Assembly: GCA_003645605.1 (NCBI GenBank) | Contig: QNAY01000049.1 | Coordinates: 1 to 8,214, forward strand | Reading direction: 5' to 3' | Source of the DNA: Thermodesulfobacteriota bacterium | GTDB lineage: Bacteria; Desulfobacterota; Dissulfuribacteria; Dissulfuribacterales; UBA3076 | Length of the DNA: 8,214 nt | In this document: piece after piece, positions 1 to 7,992 of the stretch | Layout of the letters: each line of letters begins with the position of its first letter | How positions within the stretch are numbered: position 1 is the stretch's first letter | Position numbers and translations under genes: made by a program | The notes under the pieces: model-generated | Database searches by the model: none | Told to the model about the DNA's origin: nothing | The model's input: the letters and a program-made list of their open reading frames with translations, nothing else

Positions 1-3000
1 CCGGGGTATGAAAATACCCCTGAGATCGAAATAATGCGTCGTATCTATAGATCCGGGAACACTGAATATCGTATTAACGGCAAGAGTTGCAGGCTGAAGG
101 ACATCCACTACCTTTTTATGGATACAGGGGCTGGTGCCAGGGCATACTCCATTTTTGATCAAGGTCAGGTCAGTGCTTTTGTTGACATGGTACCGGGAGA
201 TCGTCGTCTCTTGATTGAGGAGGTGGCAGGTATCTCCAGGTTCAGGGCCAAGCGTAGCGAGGCCGAGCGCCGCATGGCTCAGACAAAACAAAACCTTGAG
301 AGGCTGGAAGACCTCCTGGTCGAAGTGGAACGTCAACGCAAATTTCTCTCCAGACAGGCAAAGAGAACCGAGCGCTACCTGAAGCTGCGGAGAGAGCAAG
401 ATCAACTGGATCAGGCACTCCTTGCCCATGCGTGGTTTGCTGAGTTGGGACGAAAGACGAATCTGGAAAAAGAGAGAGATTGTCTCTCTGCCGACCTGTC
501 CGGTGTACAGGCGGAACTTTCTAAAAATGTCGCAGATCGGGAAAGAATCGAGCTGGAAGTCCTCGAGGCGGAAGAGGCCTTGGCAGCAATTCGTAAGGGC
601 CTGACTGATGCGGAAAACATCCTTCAGGGGCTCAGGGAAGAGGCCTCGCAGCATGATAAACTCTTAATTAAGGAAGAAAACAGGCTGCAATCCGCAGAGA
701 AGACCTTGCTGGAGCTTGAGGAAAACGGGGCATTGATAGAACGCAGCCGTGAAGGGCTTCTGGAAGATATCAAGGCCCTCAAGACAGAGGAAGCGTCGTA
801 TCGGGTTGATGTGTCCGACCGGGAAAAATGGATAGGGGAATCAGAGGCAGCCAGGAACCAGGTAAAAGAGTCTCTTGAGGCAGTGAAGGTGCAGCTCGTA
901 GATGCAGCAGCCAGGCATGCGAGGCTGGACAGTAAACGCAATGGCTTGAGAGATCGGGAGGATAGACTCAGTCGCCGCCTGGAACTGAGACAAAATGAGC
1001 TGCATGGCATATCAGAGCATATAAAGGCTTTGCAAGGTGACCTGAAACGGCATGAGAAGAAGGTAGAGGAAACCCGGGCTGAATTGGATTCCTTGTCTCA
1101 TGATGAAAAAGGTATGGAAAGTGCTGTTTCTGATTTGAGAGGCAGTCTTTCAGCCACTGTGGAAAAAAGGCATAAAGCAGACTCGGAACTGGCATCATGC
1201 AGAGCCAGGCTCAGTGCGCTGAAGACTATTGATGCCTCGGGTGAGGGCTTCAGCAAAGCCACTAACAAGTTGCTCAGCTCCGATGTTTCCACATTGGGGG
1301 TACTCGCTGATTTTCTTGAAGTAAAGCCGGGCTGGGAACATTTAGTAGAGATAGCCCTTGGACACGGAATTCAGGCTTTGATAGTCCCTGACATGGAGGC
1401 ATGTGATAAGGCCATGTCCTTTCTTAAGGACCATCCGTCGGGCAGAGCAAGTCTGATTATACCCGGCAAGGACCGCTGTAAAGTGGAAGAAAAAAAGCAT
1501 GGCACCCTTCTTGAGTTTGTCAGTACCGAACATCCTGTTGACAAGGTCGTGGCCGACATCCTGGTCAATTGGAAGATGGCGCCGGATTTGAAGACTGCTT
1601 TTAATTTACGCAATACTGACAAGAAAGCCCTTTTTTACATCACTAGGGATGGTGAGATCCTCACTCCATGGGGTGAGCTGGTCTTTGGGGACAAAGATCA
1701 GGCATCTTCAGGGATACTTGCAAGAAAGGCTGAGGTTTCCGCATTAACTATACGTGAAAAGGAATTTCATGAATCTTACATGCAGATCCGTAGCAAGGAA
1801 GATAAGATAAGCAAAGAACTCTTAAAAACTGAGACCAAACTCAAGGAAGTCAATAAGAAAAAGAGCCGGATTCTTGAAGACCTGGCTGGTCATAAACAGG
1901 AAGTAGACAGTTTACTCATGGAAATTGAGGCTCAAAAAGAGAGGTCCCAACGCATAGATTTGGAGATTGAAGAGGCCAAAGAGGAAATACTTGATGTGGA
2001 GGTATCCCTTGAAGGGCTGGAAGAGGCTGTTGAAGTTGCCGTTTCGGCCAGGATTGAAGCTGAGGGGCAGATAAAGGGCCGTGAGGATGCCTTGAGACAG
2101 CAGGAACAGGTGCTTTCCCGCAGGAGAAAGGCCCTTGAGGAATATAGAATAAAAATGGCCCGCGTTCAGACTCAGCTTCAGGAAAGGGAACAGGAGCTTG
2201 GAAGGCTTGTTGATCAAAAGGACCGGATAGTCCGGGATCGGGAAACGATGCTGGTAGAAAAGCAAAGCCTGGCAGTCCGACTTGAGAACAGGGTAGGGTC
2301 TCTCAAAGATGTGCGGCTGAGAGTTGAGGCCAAAGAGAACAATGTCCTGATGGAAAAAAGGCATCTGGAAGAGGCGGAAACAAAATACGATCGCACCCGG
2401 CAGGCTGTTGCCGGATTGCAAGGCAAGGTCAATGATCTACAGACCCGGCTCAGGGCTATTGAAGAGCGGGTACATCAAAATGAGCTTGTCCTTTCCGAAG
2501 TGGAACAGGGCCTTGTGTATCTGAAAAAAACAGCCATGGATCGCCATCGGGCCGACATAGAAGAATTCTGTGATAAATGGCGCATTTCTCCATTTTCTCC
2601 TGATGAGGCAAAGGAGCGGATCAGTGATATAACCCGCAAGGTAGATCGCCTTGGGTCTGTGAACCTTGCTGCTGTTGAAGAATACAAAGAGCTTGAGGAC
2701 AGATGGAACTATCTTAATTCCCAGAAAGACGATCTTATCAGCTCAATCGAAGACCTCGAACAGGCCATAGGAAGGATCAATCGTACCTGCAGGACCCGGT
2801 TTAAAGAGGCCCTGGACTCGGTAAACGAGAGCCTTTCCAGGGTCTTTCCTTTACTCTTTGAAGGAGGGACTGCTAAACTGAATTTGACATCGGCTGACGA
2901 TATACTGGATTCGGGGATAGACTATTTGATACAGATTCCAGGAAAAAGAATTCAGTACCTGAATCTCCTTTCAGGAGGGGAAAAAGCATTGGCTGCAATG

Positions 3001-3258
3001 GCCCTGATTCTTGCCATCTATTTCATAAAACCCGGTCCTTTCTGCCTGCTGGATGAAGTGGATGCCGCGCTTGATGAAGCCAATACCGTACGGTTTAACC
3101 GATTCATAAAAAAGATATCAGAGCAGTCCCAGGTATTGCTTATTACTCATAACCAGAAGGTGATGGAGATTGCTGATGTCCTTTATGGAGTTACTATGGA
3201 GGATAAAGGGGTATCAAGACTGGTTTCGGTAGACCTGGTAGAGAATTCGGGATCTTGA
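1..3258 (+). CDS. smc: Chromosome partition protein SMC, 5'-truncated by the window edge
   Basis: SMC is the long coiled-coil ATPase of the bacterial condensin complex (with ScpA and ScpB) that organises and helps segregate the chromosome. The reading frame is open to base 1, and the residues before the first ATG (base 34), PGYENTPEIEI, continue the SMC head fold, so that ATG is internal. About 1085 residues are visible; the missing part should contain Walker A. Numbering visible residues from base 1: the N-terminal head has the DTGAGARAYSIFDQGQV segment (about 41-57) and EEVAGISRFRAKRSEAE (about 73-89). Charged heptad-like coiled coil follows to about 430, then the hinge (about 430-570, bases 1290-1700), then the returning coil to about 880. 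The C-terminal head carries LGSVNLAAVEEY, the ABC signature LLSGGEKALAA (bases 2965-2997), Walker B FCLLDEVDAALDE (3040-3078; catalytic Glu at 3055-3057) and an ITHN switch histidine. The frame is intact to TGA. Family assignment is certain. Confidence 0.97.
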   Translation, partial: PGYENTPEIEIMRRIYRSGNTEYRINGKSCRLKDIHYLFMDTGAGARAYSIFDQGQVSAFVDMVPGDRRLLIEEVAGISRFRAKRSEAERRMAQTKQNLERLEDLLVEVERQRKFLSRQAKRTERYLKLRREQDQLDQALLAHAWFAELGRKTNLEKERDCLSADLSGVQAELSKNVADRERIELEVLEAEEALAAIRKGLTDAENILQGLREEASQHDKLLIKEENRLQSAEKTLLELEENGALIERSREGLLEDIKALKTEEASYRVDVSDREKWIGESEAARNQVKESLEAVKVQLVDAAARHARLDSKRNGLRDREDRLSRRLELRQNELHGISEHIKALQGDLKRHEKKVEETRAELDSLSHDEKGMESAVSDLRGSLSATVEKRHKADSELASCRARLSALKTIDASGEGFSKATNKLLSSDVSTLGVLADFLEVKPGWEHLVEIALGHGIQALIVPDMEACDKAMSFLKDHPSGRASLIIPGKDRCKVEEKKHGTLLEFVSTEHPVDKVVADILVNWKMAPDLKTAFNLRNTDKKALFYITRDGEILTPWGELVFGDKDQASSGILARKAEVSALTIREKEFHESYMQIRSKEDKISKELLKTETKLKEVNKKKSRILEDLAGHKQEVDSLLMEIEAQKERSQRIDLEIEEAKEEILDVEVSLEGLEEAVEVAVSARIEAEGQIKGREDALRQQEQVLSRRRKALEEYRIKMARVQTQLQEREQELGRLVDQKDRIVRDRETMLVEKQSLAVRLENRVGSLKDVRLRVEAKENNVLMEKRHLEEAETKYDRTRQAVAGLQGKVNDLQTRLRAIEERVHQNELVLSEVEQGLVYLKKTAMDRHRADIEEFCDKWRISPFSPDEAKERISDITRKVDRLGSVNLAAVEEYKELEDRWNYLNSQKDDLISSIEDLEQAIGRINRTCRTRFKEALDSVNESLSRVFPLLFEGGTAKLNLTSADDILDSGIDYLIQIPGKRIQYLNLLSGGEKALAAMALILAIYFIKPGPFCLLDEVDAALDEANTVRFNRFIKKISEQSQVLLITHNQKVMEIADVLYGVTMEDKGVSRLVSVDLVENSGS

Positions 3259-3304
3259 TCAGCGATCCGGCAATTTCGGAACAACAACTACAAAAAAATG
3301 GGTG

Positions 3305-3338
3305 TCGGGATTAAGCGAATCCGTTCATGTTTTCCCGA
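3305..3338. terminator. Possible bidirectional terminator between convergent smc and hemA
   Basis: The 87-bp gap between two converging genes contains a 6-bp inverted repeat, TCGGGA (3305-3310) and TCCCGA (3333-3338), enclosing a smaller imperfect repeat (GATT/AATC around 3309-3321). On the minus strand a run of seven T follows (complement of A at 3292-3298), but only after about six intervening bases. On the plus strand a run of five T follows at 3343-3347. The stem is short and the loop long, so this is a weak candidate supported mainly by its position. Confidence 0.3.
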
Positions 3339-3345
3339 ATGCTTT

Positions 3346-4722
3346 TTAGTTTGGAGACGGCTTCCGTATAGTTTTATCCTGGTTGGCGTCAGAAAGGCAT
3401 TTATCCTGTAATTTTTGAGTATCTTCAAGGCCATCTATGCCAAAGAGACTACAAGCAGCGTCCAATATCATCTCGCTATTCTTTTTTTGAGCCCCTTTTT
3501 TGATATAGACTATGGGGTCGTGGAGTATTTTCTGCACAATGGACCTAGTGAGGACATCCATGGCCTTTTGCTGCTCATCATTAAGGGATTCAATGACCTT
3601 ATGGCTCCGCAAAATCTCTTTCTGCCTCACTGCCTCGGCCTTTTCCTGAAGGTGTTGAATTACAGGCACTACATTCAGAGATTCCATCCAGGCCATGAAC
3701 TTGATAACCTCGGCCTCCACCATACGATCCGCCTTGGAAGCTTCCTTTTCACGTTCTGCCTTATTGAATTCTATAACCCCTTTCAGATCATCAATATCAT
3801 ATAAATAGACATTGTCTATATCATTGACTTTGGGGTCAATGTCTCTTGGCACCGCAATATCAATAAAGAACAAGAGACGATGCCGTCTGGGACGCATAAT
3901 CCGTTTTACCTGGTCTTTGCTGAGAATAATCCCGGGGGCACCAGTAGAGCTTATAACTATGTCCGCATCAACCAGAGCGTCCCCCACCTCTTCCAGGGAT
4001 ATGGCGCTTCCTCCAAGGGATCGAGAGAGTTCTACCGCACGGGAGAGTGTACGGTTGGCCACAACCAGCTTGTCGGCACCGCCGGCAATAAGATGCTGCG
4101 CGGCCAACTCAGCCATTTCCCCCGCACCTATCAGCATGCCGTTTTTGCCCGTAAGATCCCCAAAAATCTTTTTAGCAAGCTCAACTGCCGCATAGCTGAT
4201 AGAGACTGCATGGCTTGCGATCCTTGTTTCAGTCCTGATCCTTTTGGCCACAGAAAAGGCCTTGTGGAGCAGACGATTGAGGACCAGGCCGGCAGTCTTA
4301 GCCTCTGATGCCATGCGGTAGGCATCCTTCAACTGTCCGAGGATTTGGGGCTCCCCCACAACCATGGAGTCAAGGCTGGAGGCCACCCTGAAAAGGTGCC
4401 TGATGGCAGATGTGCCATGGTATTCATATAGTGCTCCCTGGAGTGTGTTGGAATCCATTTTTCCCCTGTCCAGCCACAGCTTCGTTATTGATTCTCTGAT
4501 CTCATCCAGGCGATTTGTGGAAACCAGGACTTCTACCCTGTTACAGGTGGAAAGAAACACAACCTCTTCGCAGGAAGGAAGCTCGGCAAACAGTCTCAGG
4601 GCTGGGGTATTACTTCCGCTCAGGGAAAGGCGTTCCCGCACTTCCACTGGTGCAGTGTTATGATTCACTCCCAAGAGGACTATCTGCGGACTATTTAAGC
4701 CAAGTGGCATAGGAATGGGCAC
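3346..4722 (-). CDS. hemA: Glutamyl-tRNA reductase HemA
   Basis: HemA reduces glutamyl-tRNA(Glu) with NADPH to glutamate-1-semialdehyde, the first committed step of the C5 route to 5-aminolevulinate and so to haem, sirohaem and corrinoids; it is cytosolic. Visible features from the GTG start: the N-terminal catalytic domain with GVNHNTAPVEVRERLSL (18-34) and STCNRVE, whose Cys60 is the catalytic thioester cysteine; the linker motif SSLDSMVVGEPQILGQ (115-130); the Rossmann NADPH site GAGEMAE (199-205) with VANRT (221-225) and DIVISSTGAP (254-263); FIDIAVPRDIDP (286-297); and a helical dimerisation domain with QKILHDP (397-403). At 458 residues it is slightly longer than many homologues because of a polar tail after about 430. 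The start is either GTG at 4722 (overlapping ccsA by 32 nt) or ATG at 4710 (overlap 20 nt). Neither has a clear Shine-Dalgarno, so translation is probably coupled to ccsA. It is the last visible gene of the minus-strand cluster. Confidence 0.96.
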   Translation of the reverse strand: MPIPMPLGLNSPQIVLLGVNHNTAPVEVRERLSLSGSNTPALRLFAELPSCEEVVFLSTCNRVEVLVSTNRLDEIRESITKLWLDRGKMDSNTLQGALYEYHGTSAIRHLFRVASSLDSMVVGEPQILGQLKDAYRMASEAKTAGLVLNRLLHKAFSVAKRIRTETRIASHAVSISYAAVELAKKIFGDLTGKNGMLIGAGEMAELAAQHLIAGGADKLVVANRTLSRAVELSRSLGGSAISLEEVGDALVDADIVISSTGAPGIILSKDQVKRIMRPRRHRLLFFIDIAVPRDIDPKVNDIDNVYLYDIDDLKGVIEFNKAEREKEASKADRMVEAEVIKFMAWMESLNVVPVIQHLQEKAEAVRQKEILRSHKVIESLNDEQQKAMDVLTRSIVQKILHDPIVYIKKGAQKKNSEMILDAACSLFGIDGLEDTQKLQDKCLSDANQDKTIRKPSPN

Positions 4723-5518
4723 CGGAAAGTAACAGACTTACTCCCAGGAAGGTAAAGACCAAAACCGCAAAACCAATTATTGTCATAATAGCAGCCTTTC
4801 GCCCTCGCCAACCTACTGTAAGTCGCTGATGAAAAAGGGCTGCATAAATAAACCAGGTAATCAGTGACCATGTTTCCTTTGGGTCCCAGCTCCAGTATGA
4901 TCCCCATGCCTTCTCAGCCCAAATGGATCCGGTCACTATCCCCAGGGTCAGAAGGGGAAAACCCACAGTCAAACAGCGTTCGTTCATGGCATCCAGGGTC
5001 TCAAGTGAAGGCAGTCGCTGGAACACGGCCCCCAGCCGCTTCTTTTTTATCTGCCTTTCCTGGAGCAAGTACATAATGGCAATACAAAAGGCCAAGGCAA
5101 AAACAGCATCTGCAAACAAGCAGATAATGGCATGAATAGGGAGCCAGATACTTTTGAGGACCGGAGGCAGAGGCAGAATTTCCTTTGACTGAAAAGATGA
5201 CGCAGTCATTATAATCATGGCGAAAGGTATCACAAAGGCCCCAAGAGATTTTAACTTGCATCGCCATTGAAACAGGAGAAAAGAGCCGACCATTGCCCAT
5301 GCCAGGAAAGACAGAGAATCGTGGAGGTTAACAAGGGGGGGGTGACCTCCTACAAACCAGCGCATTAAAACAGCCGCAGTATGAAAACCAAAACCCACGG
5401 ATAAAACCACTGTGGCAATCCGTTCCGCATCTTTTCTGAGGGTAATGATGTGGACAAGAAAGCCGACTGTACTGACAAAATATATAAAGACTGTGATCTG
5501 AAAAAGGAATTTATGCAT
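4691..5518 (-). CDS. ccsA: Cytochrome c biogenesis protein CcsA/ResC type (also named CcsB), WWD-domain membrane protein
   Basis: This is an integral membrane haem-handling protein of the system II (Ccs/Res) cytochrome c maturation pathway, which moves haem across the cytoplasmic membrane for ligation to apocytochromes c. The 275-residue protein has about eight hydrophobic segments (roughly 5-25, 36-54, 66-84, 92-108, 126-151, 184-200, 216-231, 243-265). It carries the diagnostic tryptophan-rich WWD motif WGSYWSWDPKETWS at 205-218, between the sixth and seventh segments. Histidines 46, 129, 230 and 268 are candidates for haem ligands, as in the family. Its size is near that of stand-alone CcsA/ResC or Bacillus HemX-like proteins; no ResB/Ccs1 partner lies in the window, so it must be encoded elsewhere if the pathway is complete. 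The ATG at 5518 has only a weak upstream purine stretch. It lies 41 bp after the precorrin-2 dehydrogenase and overlaps hemA, a pairing that puts haem delivery and synthesis under shared control. A HemX-like role in modulating HemA is the main alternative. Confidence 0.9.
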   Translation of the reverse strand: MHKFLFQITVFIYFVSTVGFLVHIITLRKDAERIATVVLSVGFGFHTAAVLMRWFVGGHPPLVNLHDSLSFLAWAMVGSFLLFQWRCKLKSLGAFVIPFAMIIMTASSFQSKEILPLPPVLKSIWLPIHAIICLFADAVFALAFCIAIMYLLQERQIKKKRLGAVFQRLPSLETLDAMNERCLTVGFPLLTLGIVTGSIWAEKAWGSYWSWDPKETWSLITWFIYAALFHQRLTVGWRGRKAAIMTIIGFAVLVFTFLGVSLLLSGAHSYATWLK

Positions 5519-5559
5519 GGCTTAATTGGACGTCTCGAAAATTCTACAATTCATTAAAT

Positions 5560-6258
5560 CTAACACTCAATAGAGCCTTTTGCAAAACTCAAGACAATAT
5601 CGGCGGCTTTCTTCCCACATAGAGAAACAGCCCATCTCTCTACCCTGTTCCATTCACCATCTCTAACCCAGGCCATTACTTCCGGGTCTGCAAGGGACCG
5701 GCAGAGATCCTTTCTGGTTACCGGATCTCCGCAAGATTTAATTATCAACTGCCTCAACTCCCCCAACAGAGAGACATAGTCGCCATAGAACGAACCAAGG
5801 CTATGTTCAAGCTTTTTTCGAAGGTGCTGGGCAAGAGCAGGACTCTTGCCTCCGGTAGATATGGACAGGCAGAGGTCCCCTCGCCTGACTACAGACGGAA
5901 CAATAAAACTGCAAAATTCCGGCAGGTCTACAACATTACAAAAGATTCTTTGTAATAATGCCTCTTTATATACTAATTCCTGGACTTCAGCATCATCAGT
6001 AGCGGCAATCACCAGCCATGCCTTGTCCAGATCTTCCGGGACAAAGCCCCTTGCTGCATGGTGTATCAGGCCATCTGCCGCCATTTTCCCGAGTGCCTCT
6101 GTTACCTCAGGGCTTACGAGCTTGATATGGGCACCGGTGCTCAAAAGGCCATGAACTTTACGTTCAGCAACACCTCCTCCGCCCACGACAACAACTTTTC
6201 TATTTCTCAGATCCACAGAAAGGGGATAGTAACTCCGGGATGAATTTTTCTGCTTCAT
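5560..6258 (-). CDS. sirC: Precorrin-2 dehydrogenase (sirohaem synthase N-terminal domain, Met8/SirC-like)
   Basis: This enzyme oxidises precorrin-2 to sirohydrochlorin with NAD+, and some relatives (Met8p, CysG N-terminal part) also insert iron to give sirohaem. From the ATG at 6258 the protein has 232 residues. It begins with YYPLSVDLRNRKVVVVGGGGVAERK (an NAD-binding Rossmann start, glycines 26-29) and has VIAATDD (83-89), NVVDLPEFCSFIVPS with Asp111, the expected catalytic aspartate, and SISTGGKSPALAQ (132-144). A helical dimerisation and active-site tail follows. The uroporphyrinogen methyltransferase domain of full-length CysG is absent, so a separate enzyme must supply precorrin-2. The frame extends upstream to a TTG at 6294, but the 12 extra residues are not family-like and neither start has a visible Shine-Dalgarno; the ATG is preferred on homology. 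It lies about 73 bp after nnr and 41 bp before ccsA. Whether it also chelates iron cannot be read from the sequence. Confidence 0.92.
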   Translation of the reverse strand: MKQKNSSRSYYPLSVDLRNRKVVVVGGGGVAERKVHGLLSTGAHIKLVSPEVTEALGKMAADGLIHHAARGFVPEDLDKAWLVIAATDDAEVQELVYKEALLQRIFCNVVDLPEFCSFIVPSVVRRGDLCLSISTGGKSPALAQHLRKKLEHSLGSFYGDYVSLLGELRQLIIKSCGDPVTRKDLCRSLADPEVMAWVRDGEWNRVERWAVSLCGKKAADIVLSFAKGSIEC

Positions 6259-6331
6259 AGATTGAATGATATCAAGCAAAAGCAGATCAGGCAACAGCCG
6301 GTCTATTCAGAAGGTGTGAACGGTTACAAAT

Positions 6332-7873
6332 TTATGAGGTCCATAAGTGAGGCATCCAATCAGCTACCTCGCTTGCCAGGTATCCCCATTCGCCCTTGAC
6401 CTTTGCCAATTGATCCGAAGCATGCCCGTGTACAAATACAGAAAGCCTTGCAGCGTTCCATGCATCGTAGCCTTGGGCCAAAAAGCCCCCGATAATGCCG
6501 GTAAGCACATCTCCCATGCCCCCTGCCCCCATGCCGGAGTTTCCCGAGGAGTTCAGAGCAACACTTCCATCGGGTGCGGCAATTACAGTCCCTGCCCCTT
6601 TAAGGACCACAACGGCCTTTGAGGAATGGGCAAGGGAAAGGGCGGCTGCCATGCGGTCATGCTGGACCTCAGCAGCAGTGCATCCGAGCAGACGGGCCAT
6701 TTCACCAGGATGGGGTGTTAAAATCCGGGGCTGTTTTGCCCGTGCTATCGGACTGTGATCCGTGCCCAGGGCGGTAAGAGCGTCGGCGTCCGCTATCATA
6801 GGTATAGGGACTGTTTCAAGGAGATGGCGCACAACATCCCGTGTTTCGTTGTTCAGTCCCAGGCCGGGTCCGATGGCAAGGGCCTTTTTTCTTTCCAGCA
6901 GGGCCTCAATTATTGGGATGGCCTTGATGGAAACAGTTCCTGATTTAGTTTCGGGGAGATCCTCGGTCATGGCTTCAGTAAGTTTCTGAGCAAGCACAGG
7001 CTGTACATCTGTTGGACATCCCACAGTGACAAGTCCTGCTCCTGCCCTGAGTGCCCCGTGGGCCACGAGTGCCGCAGCCCCTGTCTTTCCCCTTGAACCT
7101 GCCAGAATTAAAAGATGTCCGAATGTGCCTTTGTGGCCAATGGACGGCCTTGGTCGAAGCATGCCCCTGAATGTCCTCTCATCAAGCAGTTCGGTTTTGA
7201 TATCTGCTTCAGTAACTGCCGTATCGGGTATGCCGATCTCAACAATGTGGAGCTCTCCTACATATTCGGTTCCTGGATGCAGGACGAGCCCCAGCTTGGC
7301 AAGGGCCATGGTGGCAGTAAAATCAGCCTGTATTGCCGTGCCGAGGGGTCGCCCGGTATCAGCAGACAGTCCAGAAGGGATATCAACTGCGATTATGGAC
7401 GCAGGACTCGCGTTTGCCATCTCAATGCATTGGGCGAACCTCCCTGTAACTTCCCTGACAAGACCGGTTCCGAAGATGGCATCAACAATAAGGCCTGATC
7501 TCTCGATGGTTTCGGACATGGTTGAAAGGGAGCCGGAATCCAGGCATTTAGTGATAGGAAATCCTAGTTCTTTTACTATATTGTAATTTGTAAGGGCATC
7601 TCCCTTGAAATTTTCTCCCGGCGTCAGGATCAGGAGTTCAACTTTAACTCCTTCCTGGTTGAGATGTCTGGCTACAACAAAACCGTCACCACCATTGTTG
7701 CCGGGTCCCACGAGGATGGTGATTCCCCGGTGAAGCCTTGCCGCAAAATGCCGGCAGATGAGTTCAAAGATCCCGCGACCTGCGTTTTCCATGAGTATCA
7801 GGCCGGGGATGCTGAATTCTTTAATAGTCCTTTGATCTAATTCTTGCATCTGGGCTGCAGTTACCAGTAACAT
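6332..7873 (-). CDS. nnr: Bifunctional NAD(P)H-hydrate repair enzyme Nnr (epimerase and ADP-dependent dehydratase)
   Basis: Nnr repairs NADHX and NADPHX, the hydrated, inactive forms of NAD(P)H: the N-terminal domain interconverts the R and S epimers and the C-terminal domain dehydrates S-NAD(P)HX using ADP in bacteria. From the ATG at 7873 the protein has 513 residues, usual for the two-domain fusion. Epimerase (about 1-215): MQELDQRTIKEF near the start, the phosphate loop VGPGNNGGDG (55-64), VDAIFGTGL with Asp131, and VDIPSG (163-168). Dehydratase (about 235-510): GHKGTFGHLLILAGS (246-260), GPGLG (335-339), DADAL (362-366), LTPHPGE (385-391), LKGAGT (424-429) and the nucleotide-binding loop ending GGMGDVLTG (451-459), whose Asp454 is the expected catalytic base. 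That loop begins GNSG where many homologues have GNPG. A TTG at 7894 would extend the frame, but a strong Shine-Dalgarno fixes the ATG. It is the first gene of the minus-strand cluster, directly below the repeat-rich region. Confidence 0.96.
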   Translation of the reverse strand: MLLVTAAQMQELDQRTIKEFSIPGLILMENAGRGIFELICRHFAARLHRGITILVGPGNNGGDGFVVARHLNQEGVKVELLILTPGENFKGDALTNYNIVKELGFPITKCLDSGSLSTMSETIERSGLIVDAIFGTGLVREVTGRFAQCIEMANASPASIIAVDIPSGLSADTGRPLGTAIQADFTATMALAKLGLVLHPGTEYVGELHIVEIGIPDTAVTEADIKTELLDERTFRGMLRPRPSIGHKGTFGHLLILAGSRGKTGAAALVAHGALRAGAGLVTVGCPTDVQPVLAQKLTEAMTEDLPETKSGTVSIKAIPIIEALLERKKALAIGPGLGLNNETRDVVRHLLETVPIPMIADADALTALGTDHSPIARAKQPRILTPHPGEMARLLGCTAAEVQHDRMAAALSLAHSSKAVVVLKGAGTVIAAPDGSVALNSSGNSGMGAGGMGDVLTGIIGGFLAQGYDAWNAARLSVFVHGHASDQLAKVKGEWGYLASEVADWMPHLWTS

Positions 7874-7880
7874 GGTAGAA

Positions 7881-7887
7881 TCCTCCT
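7881..7887 (-). promoter_or_regulatory. Strong Shine-Dalgarno for nnr
   Basis: On the minus strand the sequence reads AGGAGGA, seven bases before the ATG at 7873. This is close to the ideal anti-16S match and spacing. It decides the start in favour of the ATG over the upstream in-frame TTG at 7894, whose coding sequence would contain this site. It is the only clear ribosome binding site among the four minus-strand genes, fitting nnr as the lead gene of the transcript. Confidence 0.85.
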
Positions 7888-7948
7888 GCGACAAGTAAAA
7901 AAGTAACTTCTCAATAAGTTGGGGTAGATTACATTTTGCGACTATTCA

Positions 7949-7976
7949 CTGGATTCCTGCTTTCGCAGGAATGACG
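7949..7976 (-). repeat. 28-nt palindromic repeat, unit 1 (REP/MITE-like, GCGAAAGC loop)
   Basis: This unit folds as an 8-bp perfect stem, ATTCCTGC (7953-7960) with GCAGGAAT (7965-7972), closing a four-base loop that reads GAAA on the minus strand. Flanks CTGG and GACG complete the 28-nt unit. Its reverse complement matches unit 2 at 26 of 28 positions. Repeats of this general type are widespread in intergenic DNA of many bacteria; a precise family name cannot be given from sequence alone. Confidence 0.85.
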
Positions 7977-7992
7977 GGCATTTACATCCAAA

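Noticed and set aside
34..36. ATG at base 34 as the start of smc
   Set aside because: The frame is open to base 1 and the upstream residues (TPEIEI) match the SMC head, so this codon is internal.
1912..2421. 169-codon minus-strand open frame inside smc
   Set aside because: It is antisense to the coiled-coil coding region, rich in Leu, Phe and Ser as expected from complementing Glu/Lys/Arg-rich codons, and has no family signature.
3415..3804. 129-codon plus-strand open frame opposite the hemA 3' end
   Set aside because: It is the complement of conserved hemA sequence, with no ribosome binding site or protein family signature.
6259..6294. N-terminal extension of the precorrin-2 dehydrogenase to a TTG at 6294
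   Set aside because: The added hydrophobic residues do not match the family N-terminus and no ribosome binding site precedes the TTG; the ATG at 6258 gives the normal start.
7026..7586. 186-codon plus-strand open frame opposite nnr
   Set aside because: It lies wholly antisense to well-conserved nnr coding sequence, has a low-complexity Ser/Pro/Ala composition and no recognisable motif.
7905..7920. AACTT/AAGTT hairpin in the nnr leader
   Set aside because: A 5-bp AT-rich stem is too weak and too likely by chance to call as an operator or terminator.
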